This document shows, piece after piece, positions 33,751 to 42,117 of a DNA stretch of 64,000 nt. Under the pieces are notes generated by a model. It had not been told where the DNA came from, did no database searches, and worked only from the letters and a program-made list of their open reading frames with translations. Origin of the DNA: Conexibacter stalactiti (GTDB lineage Bacteria; Actinomycetota; Thermoleophilia; Solirubrobacterales; Solirubrobacteraceae); the NCBI RefSeq assembly GCF_035967765.1, contig NZ_JAYWIT010000027.1; one strand, given 5' to 3'. Position numbers and translations under genes: made by a program. Numbering within the stretch: the first letter of the stretch is position 1; every line of letters starts with the position of its first letter.

Positions 33751-34223
33751 CCGCCGCCGGCAGACGACCCCGCCGCGTCGCGATCACGCTCAAGCCAAGC
33801 GAGAGAGACGCGCTCGCAGCGCTCGCGCACCGCGCCCGCGAACCTGAGGCCACCACCGCCGCCCGGCTCCTGCGCGCCGCCCTCATCGACCACGGCGCCG
33901 CCCTCGATGCCGCCGTACGCCAACGCAACGCGCCGCCAGCCGTCGCCGAAGCCGACGCGGGCAGCGGCGCAGCGTGGCTGCCGCCCAGCCGCCGGGCCGT
34001 CGCGATCGAGGCGCTGCGCGACCGCTACCCGCACGAACTCAAACACCTCCGCGGCGACCCACTCGCCGACACGCACATCGCCGAACAAGCCGCCGCGCTC
34101 TCGCTCTGGCGCGAACAAATCGACAACGGCAACCACGCCGACCCACGCATGGAACTCGCCTTTTCACACGAACTGCGCACCTTCGCCAACTGGCTCCAAA
34201 CCAACGCCCGCCGCCACCGCTAA
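33747..34223 (+). CDS. Mobilization-operon accessory protein, unknown function
   Basis: A 158-residue protein whose ATG overlaps the relaxase stop (ATGA). The N-terminal VAITLKPSERDALAALAHRA, then TTAARLLRAALIDHG, resembles a ribbon-helix-helix unit. The remainder is charged and helical, with WREQIDNGNHADPRMELAF near the end. Coupling to the relaxase suggests a relaxosome or regulatory role. No closer family is recognised. Confidence 0.55.
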   Translation: MTAAGRRPRRVAITLKPSERDALAALAHRAREPEATTAARLLRAALIDHGAALDAAVRQRNAPPAVAEADAGSGAAWLPPSRRAVAIEALRDRYPHELKHLRGDPLADTHIAEQAAALSLWREQIDNGNHADPRMELAFSHELRTFANWLQTNARRHR

Positions 34224-34244
34224 CCCGCACAGAGGACGGAACCG

Positions 34245-34457
34245 ATGTCGCCCAACCGCACCGCCAACGAACCACCCCGCCGCCGCCTCACCCGCGCCGA
34301 CGTAATGACGGCCAGAGAAGTCGCCGAAATGCTCAGCCTGCCCGTCTCGACCGTCTATGAGCTGGCTCGGCGGGATGTGCTGCCGTGTTCAAGGCTCGGA
34401 CGCGCAGTTCGCTTTTTGCGAGAGGACATCGAATTCAGTCTTCGCCGGAAGGGCTAG
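34245..34457 (+). CDS. MerR-like helix-turn-helix excisionase-type protein
   Basis: A 70-residue protein with a binding-site-like AGAGGA before the ATG. The core TAREVAEMLSLPVSTVYELARRDVLPCSRLGRAVRFLREDI is the short winged helix of excisionase-family proteins. In integrative elements these act as recombination directionality factors or as regulators. It converges on the three-gene cassette and overlaps its last gene by 23 bp. Confidence 0.75.
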   Translation: MSPNRTANEPPRRRLTRADVMTAREVAEMLSLPVSTVYELARRDVLPCSRLGRAVRFLREDIEFSLRRKG

Positions 34458-35379
34458 ACAGTGGGCTCGGCATGATCCCCTCTTGCACGTCGGCTATACG
34501 TGATCTCGTCAAAGTCAAACTTGAACGACTCCAGCCAATTCCCAACGAAATATCCTCGGGTGAAAAGACTCCAGACTGCTCAGGCTCAATAGTTGCATGA
34601 GCGTCAGGCTGCCGTTCACCGAGCAGTGCGACAATGCCGTTCCAATCCTCTTCGGCCTCATCGAGTCGCTCATCCTCTGCGACTGCGATGACGATGGTTC
34701 TTCCGTCGTCCGCGCGCTGCCCGAGCCACATCGAGAAGGAACTCAGCTTTCTCACACGGGCGGTTGAGGCTTTGACAATGTTCCTCAGCGGACCTTGCAG
34801 CTTGGCGGCTACATCGTCAGGAACCGGATCTCGCCAGTAGCGCTGTCCCAGGCGCAGCCGAAAGCGCTTTCTGGCCTTCCCAGAGATGGCCGGACGGAGA
34901 TCCGACTGCGTGAGCAGGTTGTGTTTCGGCAGCCAAGCTCGTTGACGGAGATCTACAACCCAGAGCCCAGACTCAGCCTCCGCAAGCGCGATGAGACGAG
35001 GCGAGTTTGTTTTGGCCGCACGAGCGGCGTCCCCTTCCACTACGTAGGTACGCGCTACCTCTACCAGAGGCTCGATGCAATAGGAACGCAGCAGATCACA
35101 GCGCTGGGTCAGAACCGACCAACCAGCCTGCTCGCCCTCAATCGGAATGACCTCTGGATCGTTCTCACTCCATGGATCGTCATTCTGCAGCTTGACGGCC
35201 TCACGCGTCCCGATCAGTCCGCAGAACTCCTCTTGCATTGAGGGCGACGGGATCAGAAGCTCGGTCTCATTGGCCCGAAAGAACCATCCTTGGTCGATAC
35301 CTTCTTCGAGGATCTGGTGAAGGACCTCCAACTCCTGCGTGGCTTCAGCGCTAAGGATCGCATCGAATTGTTCCGGCAA
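34435..35379 (-). CDS. Unrecognised protein, third gene of the cassette
   Basis: A 314-residue soluble protein that I do not recognise. It is acidic at the start, with the segment AGWSVLTQRCDLLRSYCIEP, then VEVARTYVVEG, in the first half. A Trp/Arg-rich middle contains LWVVDLRQRAWLP, and KARKRFRLRLGQRYWRDPVP follows. QRCDLLR followed by EPxVEVA may form an active or binding site. No membrane segment or signal peptide is present. It lies 7 bp after the HTH gene, and its 3' end overlaps the convergent excisionase-type gene. GC is lower than the chromosome. Confidence 0.55.
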   Translation of the reverse strand: MPEQFDAILSAEATQELEVLHQILEEGIDQGWFFRANETELLIPSPSMQEEFCGLIGTREAVKLQNDDPWSENDPEVIPIEGEQAGWSVLTQRCDLLRSYCIEPLVEVARTYVVEGDAARAAKTNSPRLIALAEAESGLWVVDLRQRAWLPKHNLLTQSDLRPAISGKARKRFRLRLGQRYWRDPVPDDVAAKLQGPLRNIVKASTARVRKLSSFSMWLGQRADDGRTIVIAVAEDERLDEAEEDWNGIVALLGERQPDAHATIEPEQSGVFSPEDISLGIGWSRSSLTLTRSRIADVQEGIMPSPLSSPSGED

Positions 35380-35386
35380 AGACAGG

Positions 35387-36115
35387 TCAACCGTCCTCGT
35401 CCGGTTCGCGGTAACCGGCGAGGAACTCGCTTGCGCTTCTGCTCGTTCCTCGTCTCCGCAAGGATGGAGACGGCCGCTGCAACCGCGCAGAGATTCTGTT
35501 TTCCTTCAACTGCTCTGCAAGAACATCACACGCTGCCGCGAAATCATCGTCCCGTTGAGCGCAGGCCAGGTCGAAGGGGCTCTGCCCGTCTCTGACAGGG
35601 TGCAACAGCGCAGCACGAACCAGTTGAGCGCTACCCGTTGCGGCATGATGAAGCGTGACGACGGCCGCAGCGACGCGACGAATCCACGCTTCTCGATGCG
35701 GGCTGTCGTGCAGACCGTCGAGCAGATTGTAGAGCTGGCGCCGTCTCAAGCCAACCATCGCTGCCACGTCAGCAGCTGACATGCCGCTGTGCACCCGCAT
35801 GGCGCGGAGGACATCCGAAAGAGGCTCCAGGGGAGATGTCCAGGGCTGGACAACTACCGAGACGCGAATACTGGCGCGAGGGATCCACACCTCGTCAACC
35901 CGGTTGTAGCCCACATCCGTCGTCGCGAAGTCCGGATGCACGCAGGAAAACCACTCAGGCCAATACCGGCTCGCACCAGTTGGGCCGTCCGATATGACAA
36001 GTGAGGCGCTCTGCAGGTCTTCCAGCGGCAGGTTTCCCCAATGACCGATTCGAGAAATCTTCGCCGACGCGGTACCCCCACTGCCCATCGGGGCCAACAC
36101 TGAAAGCTCAGGCAT
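35387..36115 (-). CDS. HTH-containing protein, second gene of the cassette
   Basis: A 242-residue protein. The N-terminal ~95 residues are a strand-rich domain with several Trp (IGHWGNLPLE, RYWPEWFSCVHPDF). A helix-turn-helix lies in the middle: MRVHSGMSAADVAAMVGLRR, then RQLYNLLDG. An all-helical C-terminal part is followed by a basic tail (SPSLRRRGTSRS). It overlaps the upstream TIGR04255-like gene by 8 bp. It could be a sensor-regulator rather than a simple repressor. No family is recognised. Confidence 0.55.
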   Translation of the reverse strand: MPELSVLAPMGSGGTASAKISRIGHWGNLPLEDLQSASLVISDGPTGASRYWPEWFSCVHPDFATTDVGYNRVDEVWIPRASIRVSVVVQPWTSPLEPLSDVLRAMRVHSGMSAADVAAMVGLRRRQLYNLLDGLHDSPHREAWIRRVAAAVVTLHHAATGSAQLVRAALLHPVRDGQSPFDLACAQRDDDFAAACDVLAEQLKENRISARLQRPSPSLRRRGTSRSASEFLAGYREPDEDG

Positions 36116-36902
36116 CCGAGGGCTCCTCTGGTCGGAAGGTCAAGAAGTGGTCCTTCTGTACGCACCACTTGAACAGCTCGAAGGTGGAGTGGTTGAAGTC
36201 TGCGAGCAACCTGCTCTGGGCGTCGACGTCGAAGACCGCTGACGTATCGTCGTAGAAGTCGAGGTCCAGAATATAGCGGTCTGCCGCATCGGAATCCGGC
36301 ACAAGCCCATGTCGCAGCGTGCAGGTGCCTCGGTCCTGCTCAAACCGAAGTTCCTGCATGGACATACGCAGTCTCGACAGCAGCTCATTCGCGCCCACGA
36401 CACCAACAAGCTCTGGCCGCACTATTTTCGCGAGGTCGGCGGGAGTCGGCCTTTCAGGACAGGCCAACCGGTTGACATAGCGCAACCCGATCCTGGTCTG
36501 GCTCGCAATCCCGATCGCGTCAACGACTACTCCGGAAGCTGCGATCCACCGAGCAAGGAAATCGCTGAAATCGTGATACGCAGTGGTTTCAAGCGAAAAC
36601 GATTCGGCCGTGACCGTGACCGTCCATGCCCGGTCGACCGACAAGAACTGGTAGATAGCCTGCGGTGAGTCTTGCTCGCGCACGCCTTCTGGCCCGAGCT
36701 CAAAGTTCGCGGAGCGTCCTACTTGCACCTGCGGAAAACTCTTGGCGAGCGCGAGCTGGATCGGGCGAATATCGGAATCCGAAAGCCCGATCTGCCTTGG
36801 GAAACGCACCTGGCAGATGGCCAGCTCCAAGGGCGCGGCACGGAGGACGGGTTGTCTTTTGACGAAACCGAGATCAGCCACAGTGCACACCATACTGCAC
36901 AC
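36108..36902 (-). CDS. TIGR04255-like protein, first gene of the cassette
   Basis: A 264-residue protein. I chose GTG 36902 because AGGAGG sits 8 nt upstream; TTG 36908 is too close and ATG 36893 too far. LRAAPLELAICQVRFPRQ near the start and IGLRYVNRLACPE in the middle are hallmarks of TIGR04255 proteins, a family without known activity that is often found in variable regions. The C-terminus has a strand pattern ILDLDFYDDTSA. Its Shine-Dalgarno overlaps the integrase 3' end, so the cassette may be read from the integrase transcript. Confidence 0.65.
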   Translation of the reverse strand: MCSMVCTVADLGFVKRQPVLRAAPLELAICQVRFPRQIGLSDSDIRPIQLALAKSFPQVQVGRSANFELGPEGVREQDSPQAIYQFLSVDRAWTVTVTAESFSLETTAYHDFSDFLARWIAASGVVVDAIGIASQTRIGLRYVNRLACPERPTPADLAKIVRPELVGVVGANELLSRLRMSMQELRFEQDRGTCTLRHGLVPDSDAADRYILDLDFYDDTSAVFDVDAQSRLLADFNHSTFELFKWCVQKDHFLTFRPEEPSDA

Positions 36903-36914
36903 CCTCAACGCCTC

Positions 36915-38294
36915 CTAAGAGTACGGAGGAACCTCCGACTCAGCGCCCTCCGCCTCGTCTTCGCTACTTCGTGTTGCAGCCGCATCGAACGCCGCATTCA
37001 CCGCCACGATCGCCGCTGGGTCGATCTTGCTGTGCAGGTAGCGGTTCGTCGTCCGCAGCTCAGCGTGGCCGAGCACGTCGCGGACGGTCACGAGGGGAAG
37101 GGTGCGGGCGAGCACCGACCCGGCGGCGTGACGAAGGCCGTGGAGCTTGATGGGGCGCAGGCCGGCGGCGGCGGTCGCGCGCTTGTAGCGACGGCGGATC
37201 GCCGATGGGTCGAGGCGTTCGCCGAAGCGGTTGCAGAACACGTAGTCGTTGGGGTCGCTGAAATCGGGACGCTGGCCAAGGCGCGCGAGCGCCTCAGCAC
37301 CTTGGCGGGGGATCGGGACCTGTCGGCCGCGTCTGCCCTTTGGCAGCTTCTCGACGCCAGCGCTCACCGCTCTCTCGACATCAAGCACGGCCCCTGAGAG
37401 ATCTGGCAGGAACTGGACGTGACGCCATTTCAGCGCGATGACCTCGCCGAGGCGCATGCCGCTGTAGAACTTCACGCGGAAGAGGTCGGCGTCCTGGCGA
37501 TCCTCGACATGACGAGCGGCCTGCTCTTCGTCGCTGAGCGCCATGGGGCGGCCCTTGTAGTTCGGCGCGGCGGTGCGGTGGGCGCCGCGCTCGCACACTC
37601 GCGCGAGCGCCTCGACCTCCTCGACCTCGTAGTGGTCAAGGGGCGGTGGCGGCGGCTGGTAGCGCTTGTCCGTGCCGGCGGCGGGATTGGTGGCGAGCGA
37701 GTACGTGTCGGGCTTCATCGCGTACGTGAAGACGGCGTGGAGGATCGAGCGGTGTTCGTTGACGTTGCGCGCCGACAGGCCCTCGGTGTCGAGGTCGCGG
37801 AGGAACTGTGCGACCTCGCGTGGCGTGATCTCGTCGTGGTGTCGATCGCCGAAGCGAGCCATCACGCGGCCTTTGATTCTGCCTCTGCCGCGCTTGTACG
37901 GCTCGCCGGGCTCGCGCAGAAGCAGCGCGTCGTTGGCCAGCGTCGACGGCGCGCCGCCCTTCACGTCCCGCTTCCACTCCAGCCACTCGCGCGCGACTCT
38001 GCGGAAGGTCGGGATGCCGGCTCGCGCGGCAGCGTCTGCGGCGGCCTGGTGCTCCTGCTCGACGGCGACGACCATCTCGGCCGCGGCGGCGTGCGCGGAA
38101 CGCTCGTCCAGCCAACCGTCCTTCGGCCGCCCTCTTCTGCGAGTCCAGCCGCCGGCGCCATCCGACTCGATCCAAGCCGGGCCAAGCCGGCGCTTGATCT
38201 GCCTGCCGCCGGCGGCGCGCCACTTCGCCTCGAAGAAGGGCGTCCCGTCCTTCGCGAGGCGAATGACGACGGCGGGTGTCGGAGTAGCGGCCAC
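36915..38294 (-). CDS. Tyrosine recombinase (integrase) of the element
   Basis: A 459-residue phage-type integrase. An arm-binding N-terminus (about 1-95) precedes a core-binding domain (about 96-220). The catalytic domain has R in SGMRLGEVIALKW, H-x-x-R in LHGLRHAAGS, H in VLGHAEL and the nucleophile Y in TTNRYLHSK. It recombines the tRNA-Ala core at attB/attP. The gene is 145 bp from attR, with TGCGGGTACC repeats between, as expected for an integrase next to its own attachment site. Confidence 0.93.
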   Translation of the reverse strand: MAATPTPAVVIRLAKDGTPFFEAKWRAAGGRQIKRRLGPAWIESDGAGGWTRRRGRPKDGWLDERSAHAAAAEMVVAVEQEHQAAADAAARAGIPTFRRVAREWLEWKRDVKGGAPSTLANDALLLREPGEPYKRGRGRIKGRVMARFGDRHHDEITPREVAQFLRDLDTEGLSARNVNEHRSILHAVFTYAMKPDTYSLATNPAAGTDKRYQPPPPPLDHYEVEEVEALARVCERGAHRTAAPNYKGRPMALSDEEQAARHVEDRQDADLFRVKFYSGMRLGEVIALKWRHVQFLPDLSGAVLDVERAVSAGVEKLPKGRRGRQVPIPRQGAEALARLGQRPDFSDPNDYVFCNRFGERLDPSAIRRRYKRATAAAGLRPIKLHGLRHAAGSVLARTLPLVTVRDVLGHAELRTTNRYLHSKIDPAAIVAVNAAFDAAATRSSEDEAEGAESEVPPYS

Positions 38295-38319
38295 ACGCCG
38301 AGGGTACCAGTAGATCCAG

Positions 38320-38359
38320 TGCGGGTACCAACCAATGAGCGGGTACCAATGCGGGTACC
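38320..38359. repeat. Right-end arm-type integrase repeats
   Basis: GCGGGTACC occurs at 38321-38329, 38339-38347 and 38351-38359, with a weaker copy (AGGGTACC) at 38301. The first and last are the full TGCGGGTACC decamer. They match the left-end repeats, and the GAAC after the last copy matches too. Confidence 0.6.
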
Positions 38360-38439
38360 GAACTAGCCAATATCGGCTCTAGAACCGGCTATCCCACGAG
38401 ATCGAACCGCCCGTACCAGAGCGTTCCATACGGCTCATA

Positions 38440-38488
<49 letters not shown>

Positions 38489-38493
38489 TCACA

Positions 38494-38524
38494 AGTCGCC
38501 GCGCAAACCATTTGCGCGGCGACT
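38494..38524. terminator. Strong hairpin at the right element border
   Basis: A perfect 14-bp stem (AGTCGCCGCGCAAA and its complement) with a CCA loop, followed by TTTGTATTT. It is a plausible bidirectional terminator and replaces the ACGAAACCC-type terminator found after the other tRNA copies. Confidence 0.7.
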
Positions 38525-38649
38525 TTGTATTTGGGGAGGATCTCCGCCCGGCTGTTGACCTGGAGGTCCTCGATCAGCAGGCGCAAGAGCGCCTTCGTCT
38601 CCTCCGGTCTCGCGGCCTTCAGTGTGTCTTCGAAGTGGGACGGGATCGT
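38502..38649 (-). pseudogene. C-terminal remnant of a serine recombinase
   Basis: The minus frame reads HFEDTLKAARPEETKALLRL, then LIEDLQVNSRAEILPKYKV, which I recognise as the typical end of large serine recombinases in this bacterial group. An in-frame TAG lies at 38650-38652 and no upstream domain is found, so only about 45 codons remain. It abuts attR and implies an older element of a different recombinase class at the same site. Confidence 0.6.
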
Positions 38650-38754
38650 CTACGCCGAACCCGGCAGCGGCGTGCAGGCGGTCGAGCGCGATCCCGTCAG
38701 CGGGCGCGTGCTGGGCGCCGGCGACCCGCGCCGCGGCGGCGGCGCCGTGCTCGC

Positions 38755-40305
38755 CTAGACGCCCCGCCGGGCGCGGCGGGGTCTGATGCTCTGCGCGTTG
38801 CGGAAGAGGTTCCCCGGGTCGTATCTCGCCTTGACCCGCTGCAGCCGCGGATAGTTCTCGCCGTAGTACTGCTTCTCCCAGTCGGCGATCCCGCGGTTGG
38901 GAAAGTTCTGGTAGCTCTCGTCGGGCGTGTGCGGCTCGACGAGGCCGATCATCCGGTTGGTCCAGTCGACCAGGCCCGCGCGCACCGAGCGCGGCGCGTC
39001 GATCGGCCAGACCGGCGTGGCGCGCAGCAGCGTGAGCGCGTCGCGGTGGACGTAGGCGGTGTCGCGGCGCCCGACCCTGCCGACGATCGGACCGCCGACC
39101 CAGCCGAGCGACCACATCGACCCGTTCGCCTCGGCCGTGCGCGACGGGCACTCGGCCAGCAGGTCGACGACCTTCGCGTAGACGGCGTCGGGCAGCGGCC
39201 TGGCGGCGTAGCGCGAGACGTCGCCGAAGGCGTGGCGCTCCAGCTCTCTGCTGGCGAACGTCGCCTGCATGTCCCAGTAGGGCATCGTGACCAGCTGCGT
39301 CCTGACCGGCGTGCCGGCCGCATCGATCAGCGGCTTGACCAGCTCTCTGAGCTCCTCCAGCGGCCCGATGTACTGGCCGCGCGAGAAGACGTCGATCGCC
39401 TCGCGCGGGCCGCCCGGGCCGACGGGCGACGCCTGCGCGGAGGCGACCGCGTTGAGCGCGGCGGGCGCTCTGGTCAGCAGGTGGTCGAAGGCGCGCAGGA
39501 CGGCGGTCGCGGCGTCGGCGCCGCGCCAGTCGAAGCGGTAGAACGCGACCTCTCGGCGGGGCACGCGCGGCAGCTGAAACGTCCACTGCGTGTTGATGCC
39601 GAAGCTGCCCCCGGCGCCGCCGCGGCAGGCCCAGAAGAGGTCACGGTTCGTGTCGGCGTCGATCCGCCGCACGCGGCGCTCGGCGGTGACGATCCGCGAG
39701 CTCACGAGGTGGTCGGCGGTCAGCCCCGCCCAGTGGGTGTTGTAGCCGATGCCGCCGCCGAGCACGAGGCCGCCGACGCCGACGCCGAGGCAGGTGCCGC
39801 CCGGCAGGATCCAGTCGCCGCCGACGGTCGCGTCGAAGACGTTCTGGTTGCGCGCCGCGCCGCCCATCGTCACGACGCCGGTCGCCTTGTCGAGCTGCAC
39901 GCGGGTGAGCGCGCCGACGTCGACCAGCAGGCCGCGCGTCGTCGAGAAGCCGGCGTAGCTGTGACCGCCGCCGCGGGCGACCGGGTCGACGCCGTGCTCC
40001 TGGGACCACTCGACGCACGCGAGCACGTCGCGCTCGCCGGCGCACTGCGCGACCGCGACGGGCTTGGTCCCGTCGTAGCGGGCGTTGGCGGGCGTGATGG
40101 CGGCGTCGTAGGTGGGATCGCCCGGAAGCAGCAGCCTGCCGCGCAGCGCCCGGCGCAGCTGCGCCAGAGCGCGTCTGTCGACGCGGCCGTTGGCGGCGCG
40201 CGCGTGCCAGGCGGGCGAGCGCGCCTCGGCGGCGAACGGCAGGAACAGCCCGAGCGAGCCGGCGGCGCCGGAGCGCAGCAGGTCGCGTCGCGTCAACCGG
40301 CTCAT
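38755..40305 (-). CDS. Tat-exported FAD-dependent oxidoreductase (berberine bridge enzyme type)
   Basis: A 516-residue protein from ATG 40305. The N-terminus TRRDLLRSGAAGSLGLFLP is a twin-arginine signal. The FAD-binding PCMH domain has RGGGHSYAG with the His used for 8-alpha attachment, and GGTCLGVGVGGLVLGGGIGY with the Cys position used for 6-S-cysteinyl attachment, so bicovalent FAD is likely. It ends in a BBE domain (YYGENYPRLQRVKARYDPGN). Such oxidases act on alcohols, sugars or phenolics with O2. It overlaps the multicopper oxidase gene by 4 bp. Confidence 0.85.
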   Translation of the reverse strand: MSRLTRRDLLRSGAAGSLGLFLPFAAEARSPAWHARAANGRVDRRALAQLRRALRGRLLLPGDPTYDAAITPANARYDGTKPVAVAQCAGERDVLACVEWSQEHGVDPVARGGGHSYAGFSTTRGLLVDVGALTRVQLDKATGVVTMGGAARNQNVFDATVGGDWILPGGTCLGVGVGGLVLGGGIGYNTHWAGLTADHLVSSRIVTAERRVRRIDADTNRDLFWACRGGAGGSFGINTQWTFQLPRVPRREVAFYRFDWRGADAATAVLRAFDHLLTRAPAALNAVASAQASPVGPGGPREAIDVFSRGQYIGPLEELRELVKPLIDAAGTPVRTQLVTMPYWDMQATFASRELERHAFGDVSRYAARPLPDAVYAKVVDLLAECPSRTAEANGSMWSLGWVGGPIVGRVGRRDTAYVHRDALTLLRATPVWPIDAPRSVRAGLVDWTNRMIGLVEPHTPDESYQNFPNRGIADWEKQYYGENYPRLQRVKARYDPGNLFRNAQSIRPRRARRGV

Positions 40306-42008
40306 CTTCTGACCACCTCGATCGCGTTCATCATTCCGAGGTCCTCGTGGGAGAGGACGTGGCAGTGCTCGACGAATCTGCCGGTGAAGTCGGTGAACCC
40401 GACCTCGAAGGTGAGCGAGTCGCCGGTGCGCCCGGTGAGCGCCTGCGTGTCGCGCCACTGCGGCCGTGAGAGCCTGCGCCCGTTGATCGCCGTGATCTTG
40501 AACGGGTTGACGTGCACGTGGTAGACGTGGGCGTGGTCAGCGAGCTTGTTGTCGGTGCCGTTGACCAGCGTCCACTCCTCGGCGGTGCCGAGTCGCGCCC
40601 GGTAGGGCTTGTTGCCCATCACGAACGGGCGACCGTCGACGCCGAACGAGAGGAACTCGTTGTCGGGGTCGCGCTCGACGGTGAATTCGAAGCGCCGTCT
40701 GCGCACGACCTTCAGCCTTGGCGGGCGGAACGCCGGCAGGTCGTGCGGCAGCCGCATGCGCGGCCCGCTGCCGCGCACGACGACCGTCGCGATCGAGCGC
40801 GGCTGCAGCTCGGGCGGCTGGGCGTCGGGCGACTGCGCCGCGCCGGCGCGCGGACTCGCGGCGCTCGCCGACAGGTCGCACAGCAGCGACTGCGCGCGCC
40901 GCGACGCCGTCGCGGCGACCTCGTCCTGGTCGGCCGAGCGCGGCATGCCCGGGATGTTCGGTCTCTGGCTGGAGCCGGGAGTCAGCATCAGCTCATAGAC
41001 GCCCGGTCTGCCGGCCTGCACGAGCGCGTCGACGCGGTTGCCGGCCGACATCATCAGCAGCTCCTCGCCCTCGGGCTCGGCCAGCGTCAGACCGTCCCAG
41101 CCGAGCACGTGGAGGTCGTGGCCCTCCAACGCCAGCGACATGAACTTGCCCTCGGCGGCGTTGAGCAGGCGCCAGCGCTGGACCTCGCCCGGGTACATCG
41201 TGATCGTCGGCTTCATCCTGCCGTTGACCGTGTACATCAGGTTCGTGCGCGGGAAGAACGCCTGCTCCTTGGTGGGGTTCGGGATCGGGTCCATCAGGGC
41301 GTAGTCGGGCCCGACCTCGATCGCCTGCATGACGAGGATCCGCTCCTTGGCGGCGCGCACCTCGGGGACGTCGTCGAGGTCGCCGCGCACGATCAGCAGC
41401 CCCGCCATGCCCGCGCGCACCTGCTGGCACACGCCGCCGTGGCGGTGCGGGTGGTACCAGAAGAGCCCCGCCGGGTGGTCCTCGGGCAACTCGATCTCGT
41501 AGCGCTGGCGTTCGCCGGGCGGCACCGCGAGGAAGACGTTGTCGGAGTTGCCGCGCGGCGAGACGTGGAGGCCGTGGGTGTGGAGGTTGGTCGTCGTCCA
41601 CTCGTGCGGGCGGTCCATCGTCGCGTGGTCGTGGTCGCCCTCGCCTCTGAGCTCCGGCAGGCGGTTGCGCAGGTCGACCCGCAGCACGTCGCCGCCGCGC
41701 AGCTCCCAGGTGTTGCCGGGGACCAGTCCGTCGTAGGTCCAGGTCCGGACCGGCGCCGGGGCGCCCATGTCGACGACGGCGGGCTTGCAGACGAGCTTGA
41801 CGTCGAGCCTGCCGCGGCGGCTGCGCAGCACCCGCGGGCGCCGCAGCTCGGGGCCGAGCGCCTGGGCGGCGCGAGCCGCGGGAGCCGTCCCCGGCCCGGG
41901 GGTCGCTCCCGCGCGCGCCGCACGCAGCAGCTCGGGGGCGGCGAGCGCAGCCGCCAGCGCGCCCGCTCCGTACGTGATCGCCGTGCGGCGCGTGACTGCT
42001 GGTCTCAC
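40302..42008 (-). CDS. Multicopper oxidase (laccase/CotA/bilirubin-oxidase type), Tat-exported
   Basis: A 568-residue protein from GTG 42008. Its N-terminus VTRRTAITYGAGALAAALAA is a twin-arginine-like signal. Copper ligands are present in order: TNLHTHGLHV, FWYHPHRHGG, YHVHVNPF and EHCHVLSHEDLGMM (Cys for type 1 copper and axial Met). It oxidises phenols, metals or pigments with four-electron reduction of O2. TACAAT ends 6 nt before the GTG, so the mRNA is probably leaderless. It is the first gene of a two-gene operon with the BBE-type oxidase. Confidence 0.9.
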   Translation of the reverse strand: MRPAVTRRTAITYGAGALAAALAAPELLRAARAGATPGPGTAPAARAAQALGPELRRPRVLRSRRGRLDVKLVCKPAVVDMGAPAPVRTWTYDGLVPGNTWELRGGDVLRVDLRNRLPELRGEGDHDHATMDRPHEWTTTNLHTHGLHVSPRGNSDNVFLAVPPGERQRYEIELPEDHPAGLFWYHPHRHGGVCQQVRAGMAGLLIVRGDLDDVPEVRAAKERILVMQAIEVGPDYALMDPIPNPTKEQAFFPRTNLMYTVNGRMKPTITMYPGEVQRWRLLNAAEGKFMSLALEGHDLHVLGWDGLTLAEPEGEELLMMSAGNRVDALVQAGRPGVYELMLTPGSSQRPNIPGMPRSADQDEVAATASRRAQSLLCDLSASAASPRAGAAQSPDAQPPELQPRSIATVVVRGSGPRMRLPHDLPAFRPPRLKVVRRRRFEFTVERDPDNEFLSFGVDGRPFVMGNKPYRARLGTAEEWTLVNGTDNKLADHAHVYHVHVNPFKITAINGRRLSRPQWRDTQALTGRTGDSLTFEVGFTDFTGRFVEHCHVLSHEDLGMMNAIEVVRR

Positions 42009-42014
42009 GCCCTG

Positions 42015-42020
42015 ATTGTA
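42015..42020 (-). promoter_or_regulatory. -10 box TACAAT of the multicopper oxidase operon
   Basis: Read on the minus strand, TACAAT is followed by 6 nt and the GTG start. It is the clearest leaderless promoter in the window. Confidence 0.6.
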
Positions 42021-42117
42021 GGAGCGAGGACGACCTGCACCAGGGACCCAGGTCCCTTTCGACGCCGGTTGCCATGCGCAACGCTGAACCGGCCAATCGA
42101 ACGTGGACAGGGTGAAG

